Positions 49,478 through 57,524 of a stretch of 64,000 nucleotides of DNA are shown piece by piece. The stretch covers positions 2,793,001 through 2,857,000 of the forward strand of contig NC_007761.1 in NCBI RefSeq assembly GCF_000092045.1. Reading direction: 5' to 3'. Position numbers and translations under genes: made by a program. Within the stretch, counting starts at the first letter, position 1, and each line of letters starts with the position of its first letter. This DNA is from Rhizobium etli CFN 42 (lineage in GTDB: Bacteria > Pseudomonadota > Alphaproteobacteria > Rhizobiales > Rhizobiaceae). The notes below the pieces were generated by a model. It made no database searches, was not told the origin of the DNA, and saw nothing but the letters and a program-made list of their open reading frames with translations.

Positions 49478-50698
49478 TCACCCGCCGATCTCAGCCGAAA
49501 TCAGCTTGCCCAACCGGCCTATACCATCCTCGATCATCTGCTCGTTGGCGCAGGAGAAGCTGACCCGGAAGGTGTTGGCGCCGGAGCCGTCGGCGAAGAA
49601 GGCCTTGCCGGGGACGAAGGCGACCCTGGCGGTTTCCAGCGATTTCGCCAAGAGCTTGGCGCCGTCCATGCCCTCCGGCAGAGTGACCCAGATGAACATG
49701 CCACCTTCCGGCTTCGTCCAACCGGTGCCCTTGGGCATGTATTTCTCAAGCGCCGCCAGCATGCAGTTGCGCCGTTGGCTGTAGGCAGCCTTGATCTTGG
49801 TGACCTGCTTGTCGAAACCGCGCAAGGCGACATCTGATATCGCCATCTGGTTGATCGTCGAGGAATGCAGGTCGGCCGCTTGCTTCATCAGCACCAGCTT
49901 GCGGATGACGGGCGCATTGGCGACGATGAAGCCGACGCGAAGGCCGGGCGCCAGCGTCTTGGAGAAGCTGCCGCAATAGATCGTACGCGTATCGTTGATA
50001 TGGCCTTTTTCGGCGATCTCTAGCGCCAGGATCGGCGGGATCGGCTCGCCGTCATAACGCAGCGACTGGTAGGCCGCATCCTCGATCACGGCAATGTCGA
50101 GCTCTTCGGCAAGCGCCAGCACCCGCTTGCGGCCGGCGAGATCGACGGTTTCGCCGGTCGGATTGGAGAAATCGGCGGAGAGATAGGCGAATTTCACCTT
50201 ACCGCCGGCGGCCGCGGCCGCGGCGCGGTAGGACTCGGGCGTCCGGTTGCCGTTCGGCGTCAGTTGGTCGTAGGCCGGTTCATAGGCGTTGAAGGCCTGC
50301 AGCGCGCCTAGATAGGTCGGCCAGGTCACGAGCGCGGTATCATTGGGCGACAGGAAGAGCTTGCCGAGATAATCGAGCCCCTGCTGCGAGCCGGAGACAA
50401 TGAAGACATTGTCGAGCTCGCAGGGAATGCCGAGCGCACCCATCTGCCCGGCCAGCCATTCGCGCAGCGGTTTGTAGCCTTCGCTGACCGAATATTGCAG
50501 CGCCGAGTTGACGGCCGCACCCGAGAAAATATCGGCATAGGCCCGCTGGAATTCCTCGGCCGGAAACAGCGCCGGATCCGGAATGCCGCCGGCAAAGGAA
50601 ATGATGTCGGGCTGGTCGAGAAGCTTCAGGAGCTCGCGGATTTCGGATGCGCGCATGCGCGACGAGCGCGACGCAAACATGGTGTCCCAATTCAGCAT
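49478..50698 (-). CDS. PLP-dependent aminotransferase (class I/II, LysN-like)
   Basis: 406 residues from MLNWDTMFASRSSRMRASEI; start has GAGGAAA upstream, whereas the frame open to 50737 adds a short non-family head. PLP-binding pattern: GSFSKTLAPGLRVGF with the Schiff-base Lys, NPTGETVDL, and FVPGKAFFADGSGANTFRVS near the end. Looks like the 2-aminoadipate/aromatic aminotransferase group (LysN, ARO8-like). It is divergent from the branched-chain aminotransferase gene. Amino-acid substrate not provable here. Confidence 0.9.
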   Translation of the reverse strand: MLNWDTMFASRSSRMRASEIRELLKLLDQPDIISFAGGIPDPALFPAEEFQRAYADIFSGAAVNSALQYSVSEGYKPLREWLAGQMGALGIPCELDNVFIVSGSQQGLDYLGKLFLSPNDTALVTWPTYLGALQAFNAYEPAYDQLTPNGNRTPESYRAAAAAAGGKVKFAYLSADFSNPTGETVDLAGRKRVLALAEELDIAVIEDAAYQSLRYDGEPIPPILALEIAEKGHINDTRTIYCGSFSKTLAPGLRVGFIVANAPVIRKLVLMKQAADLHSSTINQMAISDVALRGFDKQVTKIKAAYSQRRNCMLAALEKYMPKGTGWTKPEGGMFIWVTLPEGMDGAKLLAKSLETARVAFVPGKAFFADGSGANTFRVSFSCANEQMIEDGIGRLGKLISAEIGG

Positions 50699-51078
50699 GG
50701 AGGTTTCCTCGTATTTTCTATGCCGCCGACAAACCATGGGGCGGAAATTATGTCAATAATACTGACCTATTTTCTTGTGATGGTGACAAGTCGGAGATCT
50801 TATTTCCGAGGCCTTGGCAAATTCGCGAACGTCATTCCCGATAAGAGTGAGATTTCCCGACCGAATTCCTTTCGGGTACTGCTGATGTCGCGGTTCACTT
50901 GATGGTGACGCTATCCCCGATCGAAGGCGCTCGACTCCGAATTTGTTGCTCGACGTCTGCCACATCAAGCGATTATTCCTCTGATCAAGCCGAAACCGGC
51001 TGCTTCAGACCTTTCCAAAACCGGCTCGGCGGCGGTAGTGTCGCCGCCACTATTCAATTTAATATCAAGGTGCCAGCA
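50699..51078. other. Divergent intergenic region, 380 bases, between aminotransferases
   Basis: No gene; two in-frame extensions of the flanking genes cross it but have no sites. An imperfect palindrome CTTGTGATGGTGACAAG lies at 50774-50790, near the minus-strand start. The A+T-rich part (aataatactgacctattttc) is a likely promoter. Both aminotransferases could be jointly controlled here. Confidence 0.45.
50774..50790. promoter_or_regulatory. Candidate operator palindrome
   Basis: CTTGT-GATGGTG-ACAAG, five-base arms plus partly symmetric centre. It sits about 75 bases upstream of the LysN-like gene start. No named regulator can be assigned (an Lrp/AsnC type is plausible). Confidence 0.35.
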
Positions 51079-52179
51079 ATGACCGTGACGTCGGCCTCTC
51101 CGGAAATCAAAATCGAACTCCACAAATCTCCCGTCTCGGACGCCGAACGTCTCCAGGCACTGGAGGCGCCCGGCTTCGGCAAGCTCTTCACCGATCACAT
51201 GGTCCTGGCACGATGGACGGCCGACAAGGGCTGGCACGATGCGAAGGTTACGCCCAGGCGCCCCTTGGAACTCGATCCTGCGAGCGCCGTCCTGCACTAC
51301 GCTCAGGAAATCTTCGAAGGCATGAAAGCCTACAAGGCGGACGATGGCCGGATTCTGCTCTTTCGGCCTGAAGAGAACGCACGCCGCTTCGCGCAGTCGG
51401 CGACCCGCATGGCGATGCCTCCCGTGCCCGAAGAACTCTTCCTGAAGGCGGTCGAAGCACTGGTCCGTGTCGACAAGGGCTGGATTCCCTCGGGCGACGC
51501 CAGCCTCTACCTTCGCCCCTTCATGTTCGCCAACGAAGCATTCCTCGGCGTTCGTCCGGCTCAGGAATATGTCTTCTGCGTCATCGCCTCTCCGGTCGGC
51601 GCCTACTTCAAGGGCGGCGCGAAGGCCGTCTCTCTTTGGGTCGAAACCGAATACACCCGTGCAGCCAGCGGCGGCACCGGCGCTGCAAAATGCGGCGGAA
51701 ACTACGCAGCCAGCCTCGTGGCGCAAGCCGAGGCGTCGAAGAGGGGTTGCGATCAGGTCGTCTTCCTCGACGCCGCGGAGCATCGCTGGGTCGAAGAACT
51801 CGGCGGCATGAACGTCTTCTTCGTGATGAATGATGGATCGATGGTGACCCCGCCCCTTGGCGGCACGATCCTGCCGGGCATCACCCGGGCTTCCGTCATC
51901 GTGCTCGCAGAGGAACGGGGCTTTCGCGTGGAGCAGCGTCCCTACTCCTTCGCGGAATGGCAAGAGGATGCCGCCAGTGGCAAGCTCGTCGAAGCCTTCG
52001 CTTGCGGTACTGCCGCGGTCCTGGCGGGCATCGGCCTGGTTCGGCATGCCGGCGGCGAGTTTCTGGTCGGAGACGGCCAGACCGGCAAGCTGACCAGCGA
52101 ACTGCGCCAGCAGCTCGTCAGCTTGCAGAAGGGCGTAACGAACGATGTGCACGGCTGGACCCGCCTCATCCCGGCCTGA
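51079..52179 (+). CDS. ilvE: Branched-chain amino acid aminotransferase
   Basis: 366 residues from MTVTSASPEIKIELHKSPVS; the frame is open for 60 codons upstream but the family starts here. Fold type IV PLP enzyme: HYAQEIFEGMKAYKADDGRI, the Schiff-base Lys204 in AAKCGGNYAASL, and EELGGMNVFFVMNDGSMVTP. Transfers the amino group between glutamate and the keto acids of Leu, Ile and Val in the last biosynthetic step (and the first catabolic). It is of the long BCAT2-type. Monocistronic, divergent from another aminotransferase. Confidence 0.92.
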   Translation: MTVTSASPEIKIELHKSPVSDAERLQALEAPGFGKLFTDHMVLARWTADKGWHDAKVTPRRPLELDPASAVLHYAQEIFEGMKAYKADDGRILLFRPEENARRFAQSATRMAMPPVPEELFLKAVEALVRVDKGWIPSGDASLYLRPFMFANEAFLGVRPAQEYVFCVIASPVGAYFKGGAKAVSLWVETEYTRAASGGTGAAKCGGNYAASLVAQAEASKRGCDQVVFLDAAEHRWVEELGGMNVFFVMNDGSMVTPPLGGTILPGITRASVIVLAEERGFRVEQRPYSFAEWQEDAASGKLVEAFACGTAAVLAGIGLVRHAGGEFLVGDGQTGKLTSELRQQLVSLQKGVTNDVHGWTRLIPA

Positions 52180-52512
52180 ACTTCAGACCTTTCACGCGAA
52201 GGGCGGCGCCAACACTGACATGTTGGGCGCCGCTCTCTGCCTCGCCTTCAAAGAAGCCGGGCTGACGGCAGTTCTCGAACTCGCCGACGCCGATGCGATC
52301 ATTTACGCGACCGCGAGCGCCACGATGCCGACATCCTGACTTGCGACACCCGCTTCAAGGATCTCGAACGTGCCGTCTACAGCGATAAGAAGACTGACCA
52401 TCATGTGACCCAAGCGCTCGACGGCGGGCGGCAACGCTTCTATCACAGGGTGGGGAATGGTAACGGGCATCAGGGACAGCTGAACCGGCACGCACGGACG
52501 GCAGCGAATTCA
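52180..52512. other. Intergenic region, 333 bases, between ilvE and the toxin-antitoxin genes
   Basis: Occupied mostly by the PIN-domain remnant at 52210-52404; the final 108 bases before the antitoxin contain no independent feature. A hairpin gggcggcgccaacactgaca/ggcgccgct at 52200-52235 could act as the ilvE terminator. Confidence 0.45.
52210..52404 (+). pseudogene. Decayed VapC-like PIN-domain toxin fragment
   Basis: Reading AVLELADADAIIYATA (52270-52317) followed, after a frame change, by RERHDADILTCDTRFKDLER (52312-52371). The DADxxxxATA and LTCDxxF parts are the active-site segments of PIN-domain toxins. No start or intact frame is present, and the two halves are in different frames. 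A small frame continues into the region of the antitoxin gene. Family call is from motif recall. Confidence 0.6.
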
Positions 52513-52764
52513 ATGGCGAAAATGACGATCTCGCTCCCGGATAGTCTGGCGGATTACATCTCGCGCCATGTCGCAAGCGGCAGATACGACAGCGCCGACG
52601 CATTCATGGCGGAGCTGATCGTGAAGGACCAGGACCATCGCAAGCTCGACGACGACGAACTGCGCGAGATCCTGAGGCAGGCCGAGGAGAGCGGTATCAG
52701 CGATCGGCGCATTCCCGATATCCTGTTGGAATCGAAGGCGAAGCTGCGTGACAACCACCTATAG
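52513..52764 (+). CDS. ParD-like type II antitoxin
   Basis: 83 residues from MAKMTISLPDSLADYISRHV. A ribbon-helix-helix head (MTISLPDSLADYI, ASGRYDSADAFMAEL) is the ParD/CopG DNA-binding fold, and an acidic helical tail (KLDDDELREILRQAEESG) should wrap the toxin. Binds its own promoter and neutralises the toxin encoded just downstream (17-base overlap). The upstream frame is open but reads through the PIN remnant. Confidence 0.85.
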   Translation: MAKMTISLPDSLADYISRHVASGRYDSADAFMAELIVKDQDHRKLDDDELREILRQAEESGISDRRIPDILLESKAKLRDNHL

Positions 52765-53071
52765 GCTGACCCGGACGACCGACGCCGTACTGTCAGGCAT
52801 CGACGAATATGCCAATCTGCATTTCGGCGAAGCGCAGGCGGATGCCTACCTTCTCGACTGGGACCGGATTTTCATACTTCTTTCGCGCGTACCCGCCATG
52901 GGCGACGAGTGCGACGCGCTTGGCGCCGGCCTGCGCCGCCTCCATATCGCCTTCTACCGGGAAATACCCAACGGCATCCTCGTCATCGACATCATCGGCG
53001 CCGACCGGCTTGCCGAAGGACATCTTCAGTCCAACCGACGATCCGGACCGACCGCCCCCCATGCCCCATGA
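52748..53071 (+). CDS. ParE/RelE-like toxin
   Basis: 107 residues. ParE/RelE fold: YRLTRTTDAVLSGIDEYANL, HFGEAQADAYLLDWDRIF and LRRLHIAFYREIPNGILVID. The YRLT...  opening and the FYREIPNGILVIDI strand are typical; the last 15 residues (SNRRSGPTAPHAP) look like a non-family tail. ParE toxins block DNA gyrase and RelE cleaves mRNA; which applies cannot be told. Overlaps the antitoxin and the methyltransferase gene. Confidence 0.82.
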   Translation: MTTTYRLTRTTDAVLSGIDEYANLHFGEAQADAYLLDWDRIFILLSRVPAMGDECDALGAGLRRLHIAFYREIPNGILVIDIIGADRLAEGHLQSNRRSGPTAPHAP

Positions 53072-53648
53072 CAGCACCTCCGCCTTCTACGACAACAACG
53101 CAGAAATATATGCCAACCGCGCGCGCAGCCTGCCGAAACAGAAACTCGACGCTTTTCTTGCCCGACTTGCGCCGGGGGCCGCGATCCTCGAACTTGGCTG
53201 CGGCGGCGGCCAGGACAGCGCCTACATGCTCTCTCAAGGTTTCGACGTGACGCCAACCGACGGCTCACCCGAACTCGCGGCACAGGCCGAGGCGCGAATC
53301 GGCAGGAAGGTCATGGTGATGCTGTTTGAGGATCTCAACGCCGAGGCCGCGTTCGACGGCGTCTGGGCCGAAGCGAGCCTCCTTCATGTCGCGAGGTCGA
53401 CCCTGCCCGAGATCTTCGCCCGTATTCACCGCGCGCTCAGAACCGGCGGCATCCTCCACGCAAGCTTCAAGTCGGGAGAAGCCGAAGGGCATGATGGCTT
53501 CGGGCGCTATTACAACTATCCATCCGCCGATTGGCTGTCGGCGCTTTTGACGGCGGGCGGCTGGCGCAACCTCGCTGTAGAGGAAAGCAACGGCGGCGGA
53601 TATGACGGCAAGCCGACCCGCTGGCTCATTGTGAGTGCGCAACGATAA
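53061..53648 (+). CDS. Class I SAM-dependent methyltransferase
   Basis: 195 residues from MPHDSTSAFYDNNAEIYANR. SAM-binding motif ILELGCGGGQDSAYMLSQGF (about 42-61), VTPTDGSPELAAQAEARIG and FDGVWAEASLLHVARS, all standard for the tellurite-resistance/ubiquinone-type methyltransferase superfamily. It starts eleven bases inside the toxin gene, so the three genes form one operon. Substrate unknown. Confidence 0.88.
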   Translation: MPHDSTSAFYDNNAEIYANRARSLPKQKLDAFLARLAPGAAILELGCGGGQDSAYMLSQGFDVTPTDGSPELAAQAEARIGRKVMVMLFEDLNAEAAFDGVWAEASLLHVARSTLPEIFARIHRALRTGGILHASFKSGEAEGHDGFGRYYNYPSADWLSALLTAGGWRNLAVEESNGGGYDGKPTRWLIVSAQR

Positions 53649-53719
53649 GGTCGGAGCTTGCCCCCCATGTCAGCGGCAGTCTTGGCGCCGTCGCGCTTAG
53701 GCGAAAACGCCGCCCCCTC

Positions 53720-53760
53720 CTTCATTCCTCTGCCTGTCGCAGGGATCAGCGACAGAGGGT
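53720..53760. repeat. Family A repeat, degenerate copy
   Basis: ttcattcctctgcctgtcgc followed by agggatcagcgac: a degraded ATTCCTGTG/CACAGGAAT hairpin. The 270-base interval 53649-53917 has no gene. Confidence 0.5.
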
Positions 53761-53917
53761 AGTGCCCCCCACATTGTCATTCCGGTAGCGCAACGCGAAA
53801 GGTGGCCGCAATTCCACGATTCCGCCGAAGAGGCGATCGACAAACCGCTGTAACGGAACCATCCGCTGCCTCCACGGTTGAATCGCATATCTGCGCTCTT
53901 GCCGCTCGGAGCATGCC

Positions 53918-54355
53918 ATGGCTGTACTTTCCCCCAACGATCGAGACGCGACCGCCTATCCGATACAGTCGCTCTTCGTCCCGTTCCCTTTCGTCTGCTT
54001 CACGCTTGCGCTCGCGACCGATATCGCCTTCTGGCAGAGCAACAACCTCATGTGGCAGAACTTCTCCGCCTGGCTGTTGTGCGCCGGCCTGGTGCTCGGC
54101 GTGATTGCGATCCTGGCTGGCTTGATTGATCTCGTGCGGCCCCGCACCCGTGCGTTGCGGGCGGCTTTCCCGTCTGTGCTTCTATACCTGATCATCCTCG
54201 CCCTTGCTTTCCTGAACAGCCTTGTCCATGCCGGCGACGGATGGACTGCCGTGGTTCCTTATGGACTGACGCTCTCGGCCGTTACATCAGCGCTTTGCCT
54301 GGTGGCAGCCGCTGTTTCCGCCCGCAAGTATGCCAGATTGGCGTGGAGGATATGA
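53918..54355 (+). CDS. DUF2231-family integral membrane protein
   Basis: 145 residues with four membrane helices: FVPFPFVCFTLALATDIAFW, NFSAWLLCAGLVLGVIAILA, FPSVLLYLIILALAFLNSLV and the last near VTSALCLVAAAVSARKY. Pattern fits DUF2231 (predicted membrane protein, often near cytochrome or PQQ genes). Its stop overlaps the ATG run of the sugar-dehydrogenase gene, so they are co-expressed. It may anchor or supply electrons to that dehydrogenase; that role is inference. Confidence 0.85.
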   Translation: MAVLSPNDRDATAYPIQSLFVPFPFVCFTLALATDIAFWQSNNLMWQNFSAWLLCAGLVLGVIAILAGLIDLVRPRTRALRAAFPSVLLYLIILALAFLNSLVHAGDGWTAVVPYGLTLSAVTSALCLVAAAVSARKYARLAWRI

Positions 54356-55926
54356 TGATGAGATCTCTCATTCTCGGCACGTCGGTTCTATTGCTTTTCT
54401 TCGGATTCGGCGCGTCGGCGCAGGAGGCCGAATTCGATCTGTCGCAGCAGATCGGCCCGAATCCGGTTCTGCCTGAGCCATCTTCCTCCCTGATATCTGA
54501 TCTGAAGGTCGCCGAAGTGGTCGGCTGGAAGGAAGGAGAGACGCCTGCCGTTCCCGACGGCTTGAAGGTCAGTGCCTATGCGAAGGGCCTCGCCAATCCA
54601 CGCACGGTCCATACCCTGCCAAATGGCGACGTGCTCGTCGTCCAGTCCCGCGGCCCAACCGGCGAACCGACGTCGCGGCCGAAGGATCTCATCCGCGGCT
54701 GGATCATGTCGATTGCCCACGGCGGCAGCGGTGAACAGAAAGAGAGCAATATCATTACCCTGCTGCGGGACACCAATCGCGACGGCACCGTCGATGAACG
54801 CCATGACCTGCTGAAGGAGCTCGATTCTCCCTTCGGCCTTGCCTGGATAGACAATACGCTTTACGTCGCCACGACGAGCGCCATCCTTGCCTACCCTTAC
54901 GAACTTGGCCGGAACGAGGTCGCCGCGCAGCCGAAAATACTGACGCCGCTTCCCGGCGGCCCGATCAATCATCATTGGACAAAAGATCTCGCCCTCAGCC
55001 CCGACGGCCAGACACTCTATGTCTCGGTCGGATCGAATTCCAACATTGTTGAGAACGGGCTCGAAGCAGAAAAAGGCCGTGCAGCGGTCTGGCAAGTCGA
55101 CCGGCAGACCGGTGCCGCCCGCGTTTTCGCCTCCGGTCTGCGCAACCCGAACGGTCTCGCCTTCAACCCCGAAACGGGTGCGCTCTGGACTGTCGTCAAT
55201 GAGCGTGACGAGCTCGGCCCAAACCTCGTTCCCGACTACATGACCTCTGTGGAGGACGGCGCCTTCTACGGCTGGCCGTGGAGCTACTACGGCAAGCACG
55301 TCGACGCTCGCGTTCACCCGCCACGAACCGACATGGTCGAAAAGGCAATCCCACCGGACTACGCCCTGTCCAGCCATGTTGCCGCGCTCGGATTGACCTT
55401 CTCGATGAATTCCGCGCTGCCGGCCGCATACGCCAACGGCGCCTTCATCGGCGAGCACGGCAGCTGGAACCGGAATAGCTTCAATGGTTACAAAGTTATC
55501 TTCGTACCGTTCCAGAATGGCAAGCCATCTGGCAAGGCGCAGGATGTCGTCACAGGCTTTATCCGGGGCGATCAGGCAAAGGGGAGGCCGGTCGGAGTCG
55601 CGATCGATGGGACGGGAGCGCTGCTTGTTGCCGATGATGCCGGCAATACCGTTTGGCGCGTCGCTTCATCCGACGGCAAAGTCACGCCGCAGCCAATTGG
55701 CACGGACCAGCTTTCAGGGAAACCGCAAGGCTCGACGAATTCGAAAACGGCGCGGACTTTCGATTCGAACCCCGGCATTGGAACGGAAACGACGAATTCC
55801 ACCGCCCAAACCCAGGGACATCAGGCCTCGGCCGACGAGCGCTTGACCGGCCAGGAACCACTTTCCGGACTGCCGGACAAGTTTCAGCCTGTGCAGATGC
55901 AGATTGCCCCTGCGGCCGGCCCCTAA
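54355..55926 (+). CDS. PQQ-dependent sugar dehydrogenase-family protein, secreted
   Basis: About 523 residues, one of three consecutive ATGs (54352, 54355, 54358) as start, the last best spaced from GGAGG. Signal peptide MMRSLILGTSVLLLFFGFGA then SAQEAEF. Six-bladed soluble glucose/sorbosone dehydrogenase propeller (about 60-420): LKVSAYAKGLANPRTVHTLP, GLRNPNGLAFNPETGALWTV, EDGAFYGWPWSYYGKH, ANGAFIGEHGSWNRNSFNGY. A Ser/Thr/Gln-rich tail of about 75 residues follows. Oxidises a sugar or alcohol in the periplasm with PQQ. Coupled to the DUF2231 gene. Confidence 0.88.
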   Translation: MMRSLILGTSVLLLFFGFGASAQEAEFDLSQQIGPNPVLPEPSSSLISDLKVAEVVGWKEGETPAVPDGLKVSAYAKGLANPRTVHTLPNGDVLVVQSRGPTGEPTSRPKDLIRGWIMSIAHGGSGEQKESNIITLLRDTNRDGTVDERHDLLKELDSPFGLAWIDNTLYVATTSAILAYPYELGRNEVAAQPKILTPLPGGPINHHWTKDLALSPDGQTLYVSVGSNSNIVENGLEAEKGRAAVWQVDRQTGAARVFASGLRNPNGLAFNPETGALWTVVNERDELGPNLVPDYMTSVEDGAFYGWPWSYYGKHVDARVHPPRTDMVEKAIPPDYALSSHVAALGLTFSMNSALPAAYANGAFIGEHGSWNRNSFNGYKVIFVPFQNGKPSGKAQDVVTGFIRGDQAKGRPVGVAIDGTGALLVADDAGNTVWRVASSDGKVTPQPIGTDQLSGKPQGSTNSKTARTFDSNPGIGTETTNSTAQTQGHQASADERLTGQEPLSGLPDKFQPVQMQIAPAAGP

Positions 55927-56001
55927 AGATTTTGGCGGACGCCTAACTCGAAAGAAGGACTGAGATGAAATTTGGATAAACTCCAAACGCAGGTTTCAGG
56001 C

Positions 56002-56325
56002 ATGCCGACCACAGCCCCGAAGTTCAGACGACTCCTGAGCGCGCTGTCGCTCGCCGTGGCGATCCTTCCCCTACCGCTCCAGGCGAGCGCGCAGGCGCCG
56101 CCTGACAAATGCGTCGCCCCGTCACAGCCAAACCAAGGCCGCGGTTCAGCGGATGATCACCGAGATCTCTCCGAGAAGCTGAGCGACTGCAACGGCGAAC
56201 TCAGGCCTCCTCCCGTCGGCGACACCGAGATGGTGGAGCCGGCGCCCGACACCGGTAACTCGCGCATCATCCGCCCGGAAGATATGCCGCCCAACACCAA
56301 TCCGTCGAACGATTCTCATGATTAG
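56002..56325 (+). CDS. Small secreted Pro/Asp-rich protein
   Basis: 107 residues from MPTTAPKFRRLLSALSLAVA, a signal peptide with cleavage near ASA-QAP; a TTG-started frame from 55972 is also possible. The mature part has two Cys (DKCVAPSQP, SDCNGELRPP) and a Pro/Asp/Asn tail (MPPNTNPSNDSHD). A perfect ribosome site at 55951-55958 serves a four-codon ORF (ATG AAA TTT GGA TAA) just upstream, so the true start may have been disturbed by mutation. Family unknown. Confidence 0.6.
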   Translation: MPTTAPKFRRLLSALSLAVAILPLPLQASAQAPPDKCVAPSQPNQGRGSADDHRDLSEKLSDCNGELRPPPVGDTEMVEPAPDTGNSRIIRPEDMPPNTNPSNDSHD

Positions 56326-56462
56326 GTTCACTGTCTAGAGGTCCTTGTGCGGACCGAGAAAGACAATCTCGCACACAATTGGCGGGTTTTTCTTCTTCAG
56401 CGGGAACCGAAAACCATCAAGAGGGTTCGACCACAATCTGACGAAGCCGGCTAAAGCTGAAC

Positions 56463-56726
56463 ATGCCGCAGGTATCTCAAAAGCGGACGAAGATTGGAGG
56501 GGGAGATACCGAAGATCCCTTATTGACCACCTGTCTCCCTGGATGGATAGCCCGTTCGCTCGCCAGAAGTGGAGTTCACCGAATGAGCCAATTGGCAGAC
56601 ATGAAGAACGCCGAACTCCTCAAGCTCGCGGGGATCGGCCCCCGGTCCGTCGAGCAGATACGGTCGGCAATCAGAAAATTCAAACGTAACCGGACACACA
56701 TATCGGGGGCGCAATCGAAGGAATGA
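56463..56726 (+). CDS. Small helix-hairpin-helix protein
   Basis: 87 residues. Region about 19-72 reads TEDPLLTTCLPGWIARSLAR, SGVHRMSQLADMKNAELLKL, AGIGPRSVEQIRSAIRKFKR, which strongly resembles the two helix-hairpin-helix units of RNA polymerase alpha C-terminal domain (GIGPRSVEQIRSAI). It lacks the rest of RpoA, so it is a free-standing DNA-binding module. Short head of uncertain start; ATG at 56584 is an alternative. Function unknown; the domain similarity is by eye. Confidence 0.65.
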   Translation: MPQVSQKRTKIGGGDTEDPLLTTCLPGWIARSLARSGVHRMSQLADMKNAELLKLAGIGPRSVEQIRSAIRKFKRNRTHISGAQSKE

Positions 56727-56751
56727 TCGACGCTGCGGATCGGAGTACGGA

Positions 56752-57495
56752 ATGAACGAGAAGGCTCGACTGGAAAGCGACATCGCAGCCCTGAGGCCGT
56801 GGTTTCACAACCTGCGAATTAAAGGCGTTCAGACCGCGCCGGATCATTTCCTTGGTGACTATCCGTCCTTCAAATGGGCCCATTTTCAGCAGGTTGTACC
56901 TGAAGACCTCCGGGGATGCAGCGTTCTCGACGTCGGCTGCAATGCCGGCTTCTATTCGCTTGAAATGAAGAAAAGAAATGCCGGACGGGTCGTCGGAATC
57001 GATTCCGACCCGCATTATCTCAGGCAAGCCGAGTTCGCGGCCAGACAGACAGGTGAGGACATCGAGTTCAAGCTGATGTCGGTCTACGAGGTGGAAAAGC
57101 TCAAGGAGAGATTCGACCTGGTCCTTTTCATGGGCGTCCTTTATCACCTGCGGCATCCGCTGCTGGCACTTGACCTTCTGCATGAGCATGTCGTCGGCGG
57201 CCAGATGCTGTTTCAATGCATGCAGCGGGGTGAAGAGGAAGTCGCGGCACTCAGCGAAAATTATGACTTCTTCAACACGACGATATTTGAGCAGCGCGGC
57301 TTTCCCAAGGTGTATTTCATGGAAGGACGTTACGCTGGCGACCCCACAAATTGGTTCATTCCGAACAAGGCGGCGGTCGAGGCGATGCTGAGAAGCGCCG
57401 GGTTCGTCATTCGTGCTAATCCGGAACGGGAAGTTTATTTGGTGGAACATGGAAGCCGTCATCCGATGGCGGAACCGCCTCCGTCACTTTGCTGA
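56752..57495 (+). CDS. SAM-dependent methyltransferase (TIGR04290-like)
   Basis: 247 residues. SAM motif VLDVGCNAGFYSLEMKKRNA, VVGIDSDPHYLRQAEFAA, and LVLFMGVLYHLRHPLLALDL as in methyltransferases of the CmoB-type superfamily, without the CmoB N-terminus. I recall a TIGRFAM (TIGR04290) with this arrangement found beside polysaccharide or natural-product genes; this is recall, not a search. It begins a locus that continues with an inositol-phosphate synthase. Substrate unknown. Confidence 0.8.
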   Translation: MNEKARLESDIAALRPWFHNLRIKGVQTAPDHFLGDYPSFKWAHFQQVVPEDLRGCSVLDVGCNAGFYSLEMKKRNAGRVVGIDSDPHYLRQAEFAARQTGEDIEFKLMSVYEVEKLKERFDLVLFMGVLYHLRHPLLALDLLHEHVVGGQMLFQCMQRGEEEVAALSENYDFFNTTIFEQRGFPKVYFMEGRYAGDPTNWFIPNKAAVEAMLRSAGFVIRANPEREVYLVEHGSRHPMAEPPPSLC

Positions 57496-57524
57496 AAGAC
57501 TTCGGATCCAGGCCGCTTCCGCAG

